The notes: generated from the letters alone by a model not told the origin. Shown: positions 1 through 7,011, counted from the stretch's first letter. The stretch is DNA of 7,326 bases from an uncultured bacterium (GCA_903867275.1 CAIPQY010000119.1:1-7326); one strand, 5' to 3'. A program made the numbers and translations.

Positions 1-2
1 GG

Positions 3-1721
3 ACGGTGCGCGTGAATGCCGACAACCTGGATCGCATGATGCGCCTCGCGGGCGAGAGCATGGTCGAGGGCCGTCGCTACCCGCAGGTGCAGAAGGGTGT
101 CCGCGAACTGGTGTCGCGACTGCGCAACGCGCGCGAGGCGGTGGATGTGGCGCGCCGCCGCAAGCAGCCATCGGATCTCGAGGATGCGCAGCACCAGCTG
201 CTCGAGCTGGAACACGCGCTCACCCGCCACACCGGCCTGCTCGAATCCACCTTCCGACGCACCGAGGAGGTTGGCACGCGCCTGTATCACGAGGTGATCG
301 GCAGCCGCATGCGACCCTTCGGCGACGCAACCGCGGGCTTTCCGCGCATGGTGCGCGACCTCGCGAAGCGTCTCGACAAGCAGGTGCGCTTCGACATCGA
401 GGGCGTGCACACGCCGGTCGATCGCGACATTCTGTCGCGTCTGGATGCCCCGCTGAACCACATCCTGCGAAACGCCATGGACCACGGGGTGGAGACCCCC
501 GACAAGCGTCGCGCCAACGGCAAGAGCGACGCGGCCCTGCTGCGTCTGGAGGCGCGACACCACGCAGGCATGCTGGAGATCCGGGTGCGCGATGACGGCA
601 ACGGCATCGACCCCGAGCGCATCCGTACCAAGGTGGTGGAACGCCGGCTGCAGTCGGAATCGGTGGCGAAGGGACTCGGCAAGGCCGAACTGCTGGAGTT
701 CCTCTTCCTGCCCGGCTTCTCCACGGCAAGCGCGGTGACCGAGGTGAGTGGACGCGGCGTGGGACTGGATGTGGTGCACCAGACCATGCGCGATCTGGGA
801 GGCTCGGTGCGCATCGAGAGCGAGATCGGACGCGGCACCACCTTCGTGATGAGCCTGCCGATCACCCTCAGCGTGATCCGTGCGGCGCTGGTGCGCGTGA
901 GCGGCGAGACCATGGCCTTCCCGCTGGCGCGCATCGAACGCATCGTGCGCACGCAACTCGAAGCGCTGCGGCGCACCGAAGGCAAGCTGCAGTTCGATCT
1001 GGACGGCCAGGCGATCGGCGTGCTGCGCGCGTCGGAGCTGCTGTCGCTGGACGGCGATCAGGTGAACCGCGACGACCATGTCAGCCTGCTGGTGATCGGC
1101 AACGAGCAGGACCGATGCGGCCTGCTTGTGGACGGCTTCCTCGGCGAGCGCGATCTGGTGGTGCGACCCATCGACGAGCGCCTGGGCCGCGTGCCGCACG
1201 TGGCCGCCGCCGCGATCGACGACGACGGGCTGCCGCTGCTCGTGATGGATGTCGAGGACATGCTGGTGTCCATCCGTCGCGGCCTGTCCGAAGGCGCCAT
1301 CCGAGGCGTGTCCCCCGCGGCGCTGGCCGCTGGCGCGCGTGGCCGCAAGCGCATCCTGGTCGCCGACGACTCGATCACCGTGCGCGAGGTGGAACGCCAG
1401 ATGCTGTCGCGACTGGGCCATGAGGTTGAGGTGGCCGTGGACGGCATGGACGCCTGGAACCAGCTGCGCGCCGGCCAGTTCGACATGCTCGTGACCGACG
1501 TGGACATGCCGCGCATGAACGGCATCGAACTGGTGCGCATGGTGCGCAGCGAGGCGCGCTTCGCGTCGCTGCCGATCGCCATCGTCAGCTACAAGGATCG
1601 CGCCGAGGATCGCGCTGCGGGCATGGACGCGGGGGCGAACGCCTACCTCACGAAGGGCTCCTTCCAGGACCAGACCTTCATCACCACGGTCAACGACCTG
1701 ATCGGGGATTCGGTCTCGTGA
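3..1721 (+). CDS. cheA: WspE-like hybrid CheA histidine kinase with C-terminal receiver (5' partial)
   Basis: Chemosensory histidine kinase that would autophosphorylate on an N-terminal HPt domain and pass phosphate to CheB and to the downstream response regulator. The frame is open to the window edge, so the HPt domain and true start lie upstream. Numbering from the Val codon at nt 6: dimerisation domain about 1-100, beginning VNADNLDRMMRLAGE, which matches the usual CheA P3 opening and shows that the GTG at nt 6 is internal; HATPase about 100-285 with N-box HILRNAMDHG (Asn156), G1 DDGNG (196-200), GRGVGLD (249-255) and GRGTTF (275-280); CheW-like P5 domain about 286-425; receiver about 447-568 with Asp454/Asp455, phospho-acceptor Asp498 in TDVDMPRMNG and Lys550. 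The RMRPFGD...GFPRMVRD stretch and the fused receiver resemble WspE more than flagellar CheA. Its stop overlaps the cheB start by 4 nt (GTGA). The domain assignment is secure; the Wsp assignment is from remembered family sequence. Confidence 0.93.
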   Translation, partial: TVRVNADNLDRMMRLAGESMVEGRRYPQVQKGVRELVSRLRNAREAVDVARRRKQPSDLEDAQHQLLELEHALTRHTGLLESTFRRTEEVGTRLYHEVIGSRMRPFGDATAGFPRMVRDLAKRLDKQVRFDIEGVHTPVDRDILSRLDAPLNHILRNAMDHGVETPDKRRANGKSDAALLRLEARHHAGMLEIRVRDDGNGIDPERIRTKVVERRLQSESVAKGLGKAELLEFLFLPGFSTASAVTEVSGRGVGLDVVHQTMRDLGGSVRIESEIGRGTTFVMSLPITLSVIRAALVRVSGETMAFPLARIERIVRTQLEALRRTEGKLQFDLDGQAIGVLRASELLSLDGDQVNRDDHVSLLVIGNEQDRCGLLVDGFLGERDLVVRPIDERLGRVPHVAAAAIDDDGLPLLVMDVEDMLVSIRRGLSEGAIRGVSPAALAAGARGRKRILVADDSITVREVERQMLSRLGHEVEVAVDGMDAWNQLRAGQFDMLVTDVDMPRMNGIELVRMVRSEARFASLPIAIVSYKDRAEDRAAGMDAGANAYLTKGSFQDQTFITTVNDLIGDSVS

Positions 1722-2746
1722 GAGTGGCGATCGTCAACGACCTGCCGATCGCGCTGGAGGCGCTTCGGCGAGCGGTGGCGCAGTATCCCGGCGCGACGAT
1801 CGCGTGGAGCGCGATGGACGGCGAGGAGGCGGTTCGACAGTGCCGCGCCGACCGGCCCGACATGATCCTGATGGATCTGATCATGCCAAGGATGGACGGC
1901 GTGGAGGCGACGCGTCGCATCATGCGCGACACGCCCTGCCCCATTCTGGTGGTGACCGCCACCGTCACCGGCAACGCCGCGCGCGTGTTCGAGGCGCTGG
2001 GTGCCGGCGCGCTCGATGCCATCGACACGCCCAACCTGTCCTCGCCGGATGGACTCGAGCGCCTGTGCCGGCGCATGCAGCACATCGCGCGCCTGTCCAG
2101 GGATGAACGCGCGCCCGCCAAGCAGGGCGTCACGGCGCCCGCCGCGACACCGCATGCTCGCGGCACCACGCCGCTGCTGCTGGTGGGAAGCAGCACGGGC
2201 GGCCCGCAGGCGCTGTGCACGCTGCTCACCTCGCTTCCCAAGCCACCGCCGTGCGCGGTGCTGATCGTGCAGCATCTGGATGCAGGTTTCATTCCGGGAC
2301 TGGTGGAGTGGCTTGCCAAGGAGACGGGCCACACCGTGCGTCTGGCTGAAGCCGGCAACGAACCGGGCCCGGGCGCGATCTGGGTTGCGGGCGGATCCCA
2401 GCACCTGGTGGTGGAAGCAAGCGGCAGGACGAGCAACCGCCCGGCGCAACCGCATGAACTGCATCACCCGAGCGTGGACATGCTGTTCGACAGCGCTGCA
2501 AAGTCGAAGGTGGCGCCAGGCGTTGCGGTGCTGCTCACCGGCATGGGCCGCGACGGCGCAGAGGGCCTGCTGGCGCTGCGCAACGCCGGATGGCACACCA
2601 TCGCGCAGGATCAGGCGACCAGCGTGGTGTGGGGCATGCCCGGCTCCGCCGTGCGCCTGAACGCCGCCATGCATACGCTCCCTCTTCCGCTCATCGCTCC
2701 CGCGGTGATGCATGCCTTCAAGAAACCAAGGAAAGTCGGATCATGA
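1718..2746 (+). CDS. cheB: CheB/WspF-like chemoreceptor methylesterase response regulator
   Basis: Protein-glutamate methylesterase (342 aa) that removes methyl groups from, or deamidates, chemoreceptors, resetting the pathway when its receiver is phosphorylated by the upstream kinase; cytoplasmic. Receiver about 1-120, opening MRVAIVNDLP, with phospho-acceptor Asp53 in LMDLIMPRMDG; variable linker about 125-150; methylesterase domain about 152-338 with catalytic Ser159 in GSSTGG, His186 in VQHLD and Asp279 in TGMGRDG. The VND opening, PCPILVVTATV and GALDAIDTP stretches match my memory of WspF. The usual receiver Lys before Pro is Thr104 here, and the acidic pocket is Asn7-Asp8 rather than Asp-Asp. 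The GTG start is fixed by the GTGA overlap with the kinase stop and by family alignment; only a weak GGGGA precedes it (1704-1708). The stop overlaps the next ATG (ATGA). The length is normal for CheB. Confidence 0.95.
   Translation: MRVAIVNDLPIALEALRRAVAQYPGATIAWSAMDGEEAVRQCRADRPDMILMDLIMPRMDGVEATRRIMRDTPCPILVVTATVTGNAARVFEALGAGALDAIDTPNLSSPDGLERLCRRMQHIARLSRDERAPAKQGVTAPAATPHARGTTPLLLVGSSTGGPQALCTLLTSLPKPPPCAVLIVQHLDAGFIPGLVEWLAKETGHTVRLAEAGNEPGPGAIWVAGGSQHLVVEASGRTSNRPAQPHELHHPSVDMLFDSAAKSKVAPGVAVLLTGMGRDGAEGLLALRNAGWHTIAQDQATSVVWGMPGSAVRLNAAMHTLPLPLIAPAVMHAFKKPRKVGS
2728..2735 (+). promoter_or_regulatory. Ribosome binding site deciding the start of the phosphatase response regulator
   Basis: AAGGAAAG lies inside the end of cheB, 7 nt before the ATG at 2743. 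It supports that ATG over in-frame starts further upstream, which would add 51 residues encoded entirely within cheB and lacking any receiver similarity. Confidence 0.6.
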
Positions 2747-3933
2747 GTCAACCCACCCCTGTCGCCTCGCAACTCGAACTGCCAACCGTGGTGCTGCTGG
2801 TGGATGACCAGCCCATCATCGCCGCCGCGGTGCAGAAGATGATCGCCGGGCAGGTGGGTTGGGAGTTCCACTACTGCAAGGACGCCACCATGGCCGTGGC
2901 CAAGGCGCTCGAACTGAAACCCACCGTGATCCTGCAGGATCTGGTGATGCCGGAAATGGATGGACTCGAGCTGGTGAAGCTGTACCGCGAGCAGGAGGCG
3001 CTGAAGGAGACGCCGCTGATCGTGCTGAGCAGCAAGGAAGAGGCGGAAACCAAGGCCAAGGCCTTCGCGCTGGGTGCAAACGACTATCTGGTGAAGCTGC
3101 CCGACCCGGTGGAGGTGGTGGCTCGTCTGCGTCACCACAGCGAGGGCTACAAGGCGCTGCGCGAGCGCAACGCCGCCTTCGCCGCGCTGGCCGCCAGCGA
3201 GAAGCACCTGCAGGAGGAGAACCGACGCGCAGCCGACTATGTGCGCAGCCTGCTTCCCCCGCCCATGACGGAGGGTCTGGCCACCACCGACTGGCGCTTC
3301 GTGCCCAGCGAAAGCCTCGGAGGCGACGCCTTCGGATACCACTGGCTCGACCAGTCGCGCCTGGCGGTGTACCTGCTCGACGTGTGCGGCCACGGCGTGG
3401 GACCGGCGCTGCTTGGCGTGAGCGCCATGAACGTGATCCACTCGAACGCCATTCCCAATCGCGACATGGGCGATCCCGCCGCGGTGCTGGAGGGACTCAA
3501 CGAGCTGTTCCCCATGGATCGCCACAACGACATGTTCTTCACGCTGTGGTACGGCATCCTGAATGTGGATGCCGGCACGCTGGTGTGGAGCGGCGGCGCG
3601 CATCCACCCGCGTTGCTGGTGGGCCCCGATGGCAGCCTTCGCGAGCTGGAATCGCAGGGCATCATGGTCGGCGCCGGCCTCGGCATGCCCTACGAGAGCA
3701 CCGAGGTGCAGATCGCGCCGGGATCGCGCCTGTTCCTGTACAGCGACGGCATCTTCGAACTGCAGAAGCCCGATGGCCAGATGGCCACGCTGCCCGAGTT
3801 CGTGGGCACCATTCCCGAGACGCATCGCCACGACGACCGCCTGGACCGCATGCTGAAGCACGCCCGCGAGGTGCAGAAGTCCGACAGCTTCAAGGACGAC
3901 GTGAGCCTGCTCGAGGTGCGCTACAAGCTGTGA
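2743..3933 (+). CDS. Response regulator with WspR-like receiver and PP2C/SpoIIE-family phosphatase output
   Basis: Likely output of the chemosensory pathway (396 aa, cytoplasmic). Receiver about 14-132 with acidic pocket Asp21/Asp22, phospho-acceptor Asp66 in ILQDLVMPEMDG, Ser96, and Lys118 in NDYLVKLPD. A charged helical, probably coiled-coil stalk follows at about 133-170. SpoIIE/RsbU-type Ser/Thr phosphatase about 170-396, beginning at RSLLPPPM, with metal-binding acidic sites SLGGDAFG (Asp195), LLDVCGHGVG (Asp213), YSDGIFE (Asp335) and KDDVSLLEV (Asp385/386), so it should be active. The receiver and stalk resemble Pseudomonas WspR (KPTVILQDLVMP, GANDYLVKLPD), but no GGDEF domain is present. 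Family knowledge: such phosphatases dephosphorylate STAS anti-anti-sigma factors in partner switching; no such partner is in this window, so the target is inferred. The start is set by the ATGA overlap with cheB and the RBS at 2728-2735. The stop overlaps the apbE start (GTGA). Confidence 0.94.
   Translation: MSQPTPVASQLELPTVVLLVDDQPIIAAAVQKMIAGQVGWEFHYCKDATMAVAKALELKPTVILQDLVMPEMDGLELVKLYREQEALKETPLIVLSSKEEAETKAKAFALGANDYLVKLPDPVEVVARLRHHSEGYKALRERNAAFAALAASEKHLQEENRRAADYVRSLLPPPMTEGLATTDWRFVPSESLGGDAFGYHWLDQSRLAVYLLDVCGHGVGPALLGVSAMNVIHSNAIPNRDMGDPAAVLEGLNELFPMDRHNDMFFTLWYGILNVDAGTLVWSGGAHPPALLVGPDGSLRELESQGIMVGAGLGMPYESTEVQIAPGSRLFLYSDGIFELQKPDGQMATLPEFVGTIPETHRHDDRLDRMLKHAREVQKSDSFKDDVSLLEVRYKL
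3913..3918 (+). promoter_or_regulatory. Ribosome binding site for apbE
   Basis: GAGGTG, a good match to the anti-Shine-Dalgarno sequence, sits 11 nt before the GTG at 3930, inside the last codons of the phosphatase gene. It supports GTG 3930 as the apbE start; I found no other usable in-frame start between about 3860 and 3930. Confidence 0.45.
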
Positions 3934-4988
3934 TCGGCGCGGCCCTGCTGGCGTGCGCGCTTTCGGTGCCGGCCAGTCAGCGGTTCGACTTCACCGAGCG
4001 CCACATGGGCGTTGAAGTGCGCGTGCGCCTGTACGCGTCTGACGAGGCCACGGCGCGCTCGGCCGCACGCGCGGCCTTCGATCGCGTGCATGCATGGGAC
4101 GAGGTGCTGAGCGACTGGCACGAGGATTCGGATGCCATGCGCCTGCCACATCACGCGGGTGACGTCGCAACCGTGGGCGGACGACTGGCGCAGGCGCTCG
4201 ACGCATCGATCCTTGCACGCGAAGCCACGGGCGGCGCGTTCGAACCATCGCTCGGGGCGCTGACGCGCGTGTGGCGACAGGCGCGACGCGAGCGGCGTGC
4301 CCCTGATGCCGCCACACTGCAGGCCGCGCGCGACGCATCCGGTGCAGGAAGCTTCGAGTGGAATCCGGCGAGCCGCCGCTTCACGGCCATGCGAGAAGGC
4401 GTGCGGCTCGACTTCGGCGCCATCGCGCAGGGCATCGCCGCCGACGATGCGCTGCGGGCGTTGCGCGAGGGCGGATGTGCGCAGGCCCTGGTCGATGTGA
4501 GCGGCGACATCGCCGTGGGCGCACCGCCACCCGGCGCGGATGGCTGGCGCATCCGGATCGAGGCCGAGTTCGACGATCAACCCACCGACACGCTGCTGCT
4601 GCACGACTGCGGCGTGAGCACCAGTGGCGATCGCGCGCAGCGCACGATGATCGATGGGCATGCGGCCAGTCACATCCTGGATCCCGGCACCGGCATCCCG
4701 CTGACAGCTCCGCGCCAGGCCACCGTGGTGGCTGCCGACGCCACCACCGCCGACGCCATGGCCACCGCGCTGTGCGTGCTTCCAGCCGACACATGCCGAT
4801 CTATCGCGGCCACGAATCACCTCGCCGCGCGCCTGGATCGAACAGCCGCCGAAGGCGGCGTGCAGCCCCTCGAAGGTTGGCGCGTGATCAGACGAGTTTC
4901 GTCTTGCCCGGCTGACGCACCGTCGGCACCGGCGGCGGCGCATCCATCGCCAGCTTCGGAGGCATCAGGTCCTCCTTGCTCTCGATGA
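3930..4988 (+). CDS. apbE: ApbE-family FAD:protein FMN transferase, putative lipoprotein
   Basis: Mg-dependent flavin transferase (352 aa) that covalently attaches FMN from FAD to Thr/Ser of exported redox proteins such as Nqr/Rnf subunits. Family motifs in order: HMGVEVRV (25-32), GAFEPSLGALTRVW (102-115), LDFGAIAQGIAADDA (160-174), ALVDVSGDIAVG (186-197), GVSTSGD (228-234), SHILDPGTGIPL (247-258) and TTADAMATAL (272-281) with probable metal ligands Asp275 and Thr279. The N-terminus MIGAALLACALSVPA is hydrophobic and has an LLAC lipobox (Cys9), but the n-region is very short and uncharged, so export is likely rather than certain. The GTG start overlaps the phosphatase stop (GTGA), tying it to the chemosensory operon. 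The family fold should end near GWRVIRR (316-322); the last 30 residues are Pro/Ala/Ser-rich and are encoded opposite the end of the convergent oxidoreductase. No flavinylation target gene is visible here. Confidence 0.92.
   Translation: MIGAALLACALSVPASQRFDFTERHMGVEVRVRLYASDEATARSAARAAFDRVHAWDEVLSDWHEDSDAMRLPHHAGDVATVGGRLAQALDASILAREATGGAFEPSLGALTRVWRQARRERRAPDAATLQAARDASGAGSFEWNPASRRFTAMREGVRLDFGAIAQGIAADDALRALREGGCAQALVDVSGDIAVGAPPPGADGWRIRIEAEFDDQPTDTLLLHDCGVSTSGDRAQRTMIDGHAASHILDPGTGIPLTAPRQATVVAADATTADAMATALCVLPADTCRSIAATNHLAARLDRTAAEGGVQPLEGWRVIRRVSSCPADAPSAPAAAHPSPASEASGPPCSR
4845..4859. terminator. Short GC hairpin, possible weak terminator for the minus-strand operon
   Basis: GCCGCC-GAA-GGCGGC is a perfect 6-bp inverted repeat with a 3-nt loop. 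It lies about 30 nt beyond the stop of the minus-strand oxidoreductase and within apbE codons. There is no T-tract on either side, so it is not a canonical intrinsic terminator, and such repeats occur by chance in GC-rich coding DNA. Confidence 0.2.
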
Positions 4989-6210
4989 CGTCCTTCCAGG
5001 TCACGGCCTGACCCGTGTAGGCGGCCATGCGACCCATCAGCGCCAGACGGCAGCTCTGCACCATCCAGTCGCCATCGTCGATGCGCTGGCCCTTGCGGAT
5101 GGCCGCGAACAGCTCGTTGTGCTCCACCTGATACATGTTCGGCTTCGGGCCGTTGGCGGGATAGTTCCAGTTCACCGCACCCGTGATGCGATGCACCGGG
5201 CCCCATCCGTTCACGAAGGCGCGCCCCCTGGTGCCGATGATCGTGTCAACGTTCTCGTTGAAGCTGTCCGGGTACTGGCGCCACACCAGCGTGGCGCGAC
5301 GATCGTTGGCCCACTCGTACACGATGCCGAAGTGGTCGTACACATCGCCGCGCTCCGGAATGTTCTCGCGCACGGCGCGGCCGCCGATGCCCGTGCAGCG
5401 GATCGGCGCCTCGTTGGCGAAGGCCCAGTTGATCTTGTCGATGCTGTGCACCGCCTGCTCCACGATGAAGTCGCCCGACAGCCACACCATGTGCTGCCAG
5501 TTCCGCAGCTGGAACTCCATGTCTGTCCACTCGGGCTTGCGCATCTGCACCCCGAGCGGCGTGGTGAGATAGTCGCTGTGCATGGCCACCACCTCGCCGA
5601 TCTGGCCGTCGGCGATGCGACGGAAGGTCTCGCGCTCGGGTGAACTGCGGCGCCAGCAGAAACCGCTGACAAGGTTCACGTTCTTGGCGCGGGCGGTCTT
5701 CACGCACTCGATCACGCGCTTGGCGCCGGCGGCGTCGCTGAACATGGGCTTCTCGCAGAACACGTGCAGGCCCGCATCGACCGCGCAACGCAGGTGATCG
5801 GGACGCAGGCCCGGCGGGCCCGCGATGATCGCCACGTGTCCGCCGCTCTGGCACGCCTTCTCCGCTCCATCGAAGCCGCTGAAGCGGCGCTCCGGCGGCA
5901 CCTGCACGCGCGGACTCATCTCGCCCTTCTGCAGTTCGGCCACGGCCGCATCCATCTTGTCGGCAAAGGCATCCGCCATGGCCCAGATCACCACGCCGGG
6001 GTCGGCCTTCAACGCCTGCATGGCGGCACCGGTGCCGCGGCCGCCGCAACCGATCACGATCACCTTGATCACGTCACTGGCCGCGACGGGACCGATCGAT
6101 CCGGCCGCACGAGCCAGAGGGGAGACCAGCGCCACCCCCGCAGCCGCCAAAGCCCCACCGAGGAAGGCGCGACGATCTGGAAGCGGCTGCATGCTGGCGG
6201 GTTCGCTCAT
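4888..6210 (-). CDS. Tat-exported Gfo/Idh/MocA family oxidoreductase
   Basis: NAD(P)-dependent dehydrogenase-like protein (440 aa), probably acting on a sugar or polyol derivative outside the cytoplasmic membrane; the substrate is unknown. Tat signal at the N-terminus: DRRAFLGG (12-19) followed by a hydrophobic Ala-rich run, with a plausible cleavage after LARA (about 32-35). Rossmann domain about 48-180 with GCGGRG (54-59) and the family EKP motif (CEKPM, Lys154). C-terminal Gfo/Idh/MocA domain follows, with GDFIVEQAVHSID (246-258); Glu251 and His255 match the usual acid-x3-His catalytic pair. The length is typical of planctomycete Tat-exported members, which occur in large paralogous sets. 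ATG at 6210 is chosen because AAGGAG lies 8 nt upstream; Met7 is a weaker alternative. The start overlaps the upstream SUMF1-fold gene stop by 4 nt. The final 33 residues overlap apbE on the opposite strand. Confidence 0.94.
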   Translation of the reverse strand: MSEPASMQPLPDRRAFLGGALAAAGVALVSPLARAAGSIGPVAASDVIKVIVIGCGGRGTGAAMQALKADPGVVIWAMADAFADKMDAAVAELQKGEMSPRVQVPPERRFSGFDGAEKACQSGGHVAIIAGPPGLRPDHLRCAVDAGLHVFCEKPMFSDAAGAKRVIECVKTARAKNVNLVSGFCWRRSSPERETFRRIADGQIGEVVAMHSDYLTTPLGVQMRKPEWTDMEFQLRNWQHMVWLSGDFIVEQAVHSIDKINWAFANEAPIRCTGIGGRAVRENIPERGDVYDHFGIVYEWANDRRATLVWRQYPDSFNENVDTIIGTRGRAFVNGWGPVHRITGAVNWNYPANGPKPNMYQVEHNELFAAIRKGQRIDDGDWMVQSCRLALMGRMAAYTGQAVTWKDVIESKEDLMPPKLAMDAPPPVPTVRQPGKTKLV

Positions 6211-7004
6211 CGGGAAGGCTCCTTGGTGGCGGCAGGCGCGGGCTTCGCGTCGGGCGCAGCGGCATTGTCACCCGGAAGCGCCTCGCACGCCACCCGGAAA
6301 CCGATGAAAGATCCATCCGCAAGCCACCATCGGCTCGGTGGCATCTGCGGGTCGCTGGCGTTCCAGTCGGCGGAAGGCTGCTGCACGCGGTCGCGGCCCT
6401 GATCCTTCGCCGCATCCATGAAGGAACCACCCCAGAGAACGGGCTTGCCGTTCGCGTCGATCGCCCACTCCGCAACATTGCCCTGCAGGTCGCTGAAGCC
6501 CTGCGCATCGGCCTTGCTTGAACCAACCTTGTGGGTGGTGCCCCCGCTGTTGCCGGCGTGCCAGGCGCGCTGATCGAGCGTGGGCTGACCGGCCTTGTCA
6601 TCAGGGCAGATCGAACGGAGTTCCGCCACGGTTGGCAGCCGCATGATGCGCCCGGTGCGCTTCGACAGCCACGCGCAGAACTGCTGCGCGGTGTCGATGT
6701 TCACGGAGATCGCCGGGAAACCCGCATGTCCGAAGCCGCGGTCCATCGAGATGTACGGCTTGCTTGGTCGCGCCACCGCGTCCGCGCCGGCAGGCTGCGC
6801 GGCGTCCGCCTTCTCGTACACGAAGGCGTCGAGCAGTTCCCAAGGCACCTCGGTGCGGCCGATCCACACGCGCACCTGACCCGCATCAACCACCGGCAGC
6901 AATTCGACCGACAGCGCCGTGTCCTTCACCGGCAGCGTGAGCTGCGGCGGTCTGGGTGCAAGGGCAAGAAGCGCCGCCGCAACAAGCCCGATGGAGAAAC
7001 GCAT
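6207..7004 (-). CDS. Secreted SUMF1 / formylglycine-generating-enzyme-fold protein, probably non-catalytic
   Basis: Exported protein of 265 aa with the FGE-sulfatase (SUMF1) fold; function unknown. Signal peptide MRFSIGLVAAALLALAP (1-17). Fold landmarks: RTEVPWELLDAFVY (50-63), RPSKPY (79-84), DRGFGHAGFPAISVNIDTA (88-106), FCAWLSKRTGRIMRLPTVAE (109-128), DLQGNVAEWAID (172-183), LWGGSFMDAA (190-199) and terminal GFRVAC (235-240). True formylglycine-generating enzymes carry a Cys pair after the GGSW-type motif; the only cysteines here are 110, 133 and 240, so sulfatase activation looks unlikely and a binding or structural role is more plausible. A Pro/Ala-rich tail ends the protein. The ATG at 7004 is chosen over an in-frame start 28 codons upstream because it begins a proper signal peptide; the longer form would overlap the preceding gene. 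No clear Shine-Dalgarno precedes it. It starts 7 nt after the dockerin-repeat gene and overlaps the oxidoreductase by ATGA. Confidence 0.85.
   Translation of the reverse strand: MRFSIGLVAAALLALAPRPPQLTLPVKDTALSVELLPVVDAGQVRVWIGRTEVPWELLDAFVYEKADAAQPAGADAVARPSKPYISMDRGFGHAGFPAISVNIDTAQQFCAWLSKRTGRIMRLPTVAELRSICPDDKAGQPTLDQRAWHAGNSGGTTHKVGSSKADAQGFSDLQGNVAEWAIDANGKPVLWGGSFMDAAKDQGRDRVQQPSADWNASDPQMPPSRWWLADGSFIGFRVACEALPGDNAAAPDAKPAPAATKEPSR
6219..6224 (-). promoter_or_regulatory. Ribosome binding site for the Gfo/Idh/MocA gene
   Basis: On the minus strand AAGGAG lies 8 nt before the ATG at 6210, inside the last codons of the SUMF1-fold gene. It is the strongest Shine-Dalgarno seen in the window and fixes this start over the internal Met7. 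Confidence 0.75.
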
Positions 7005-7011
7005 CGTCGAT

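Noticed and set aside
1643..2713. Long minus-strand open frame of 356 codons opposite cheB
   Set aside because: The translation is rich in His, Arg and Ala with no recognisable domain, and it lies wholly opposite a well-supported CheB; this is a high-GC shadow.
2590..2742. 51-residue N-terminal extension of the response regulator
   Set aside because: It lies entirely inside cheB, while the ATG at 2743 has a ribosome site and gives a normal receiver start.
2611..3861. Long minus-strand open frame of 416 codons opposite the phosphatase regulator
   Set aside because: Low-complexity His/Gln/Arg/Ala-rich translation with no motifs; it mirrors the codon bias of the real gene.
2859..3929. Plus-strand open frame of 357 codons running into apbE without a stop
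   Set aside because: The upstream part is Arg/Gly-rich shadow of the phosphatase gene; ApbE similarity begins only after the GTG at 3930, so a fusion is not supported.
4381..4794. Minus-strand open frame opposite apbE that could be read as a small Arg-rich protein
   Set aside because: No motif or ribosome site; composition is typical of an antisense frame in GC-rich DNA.
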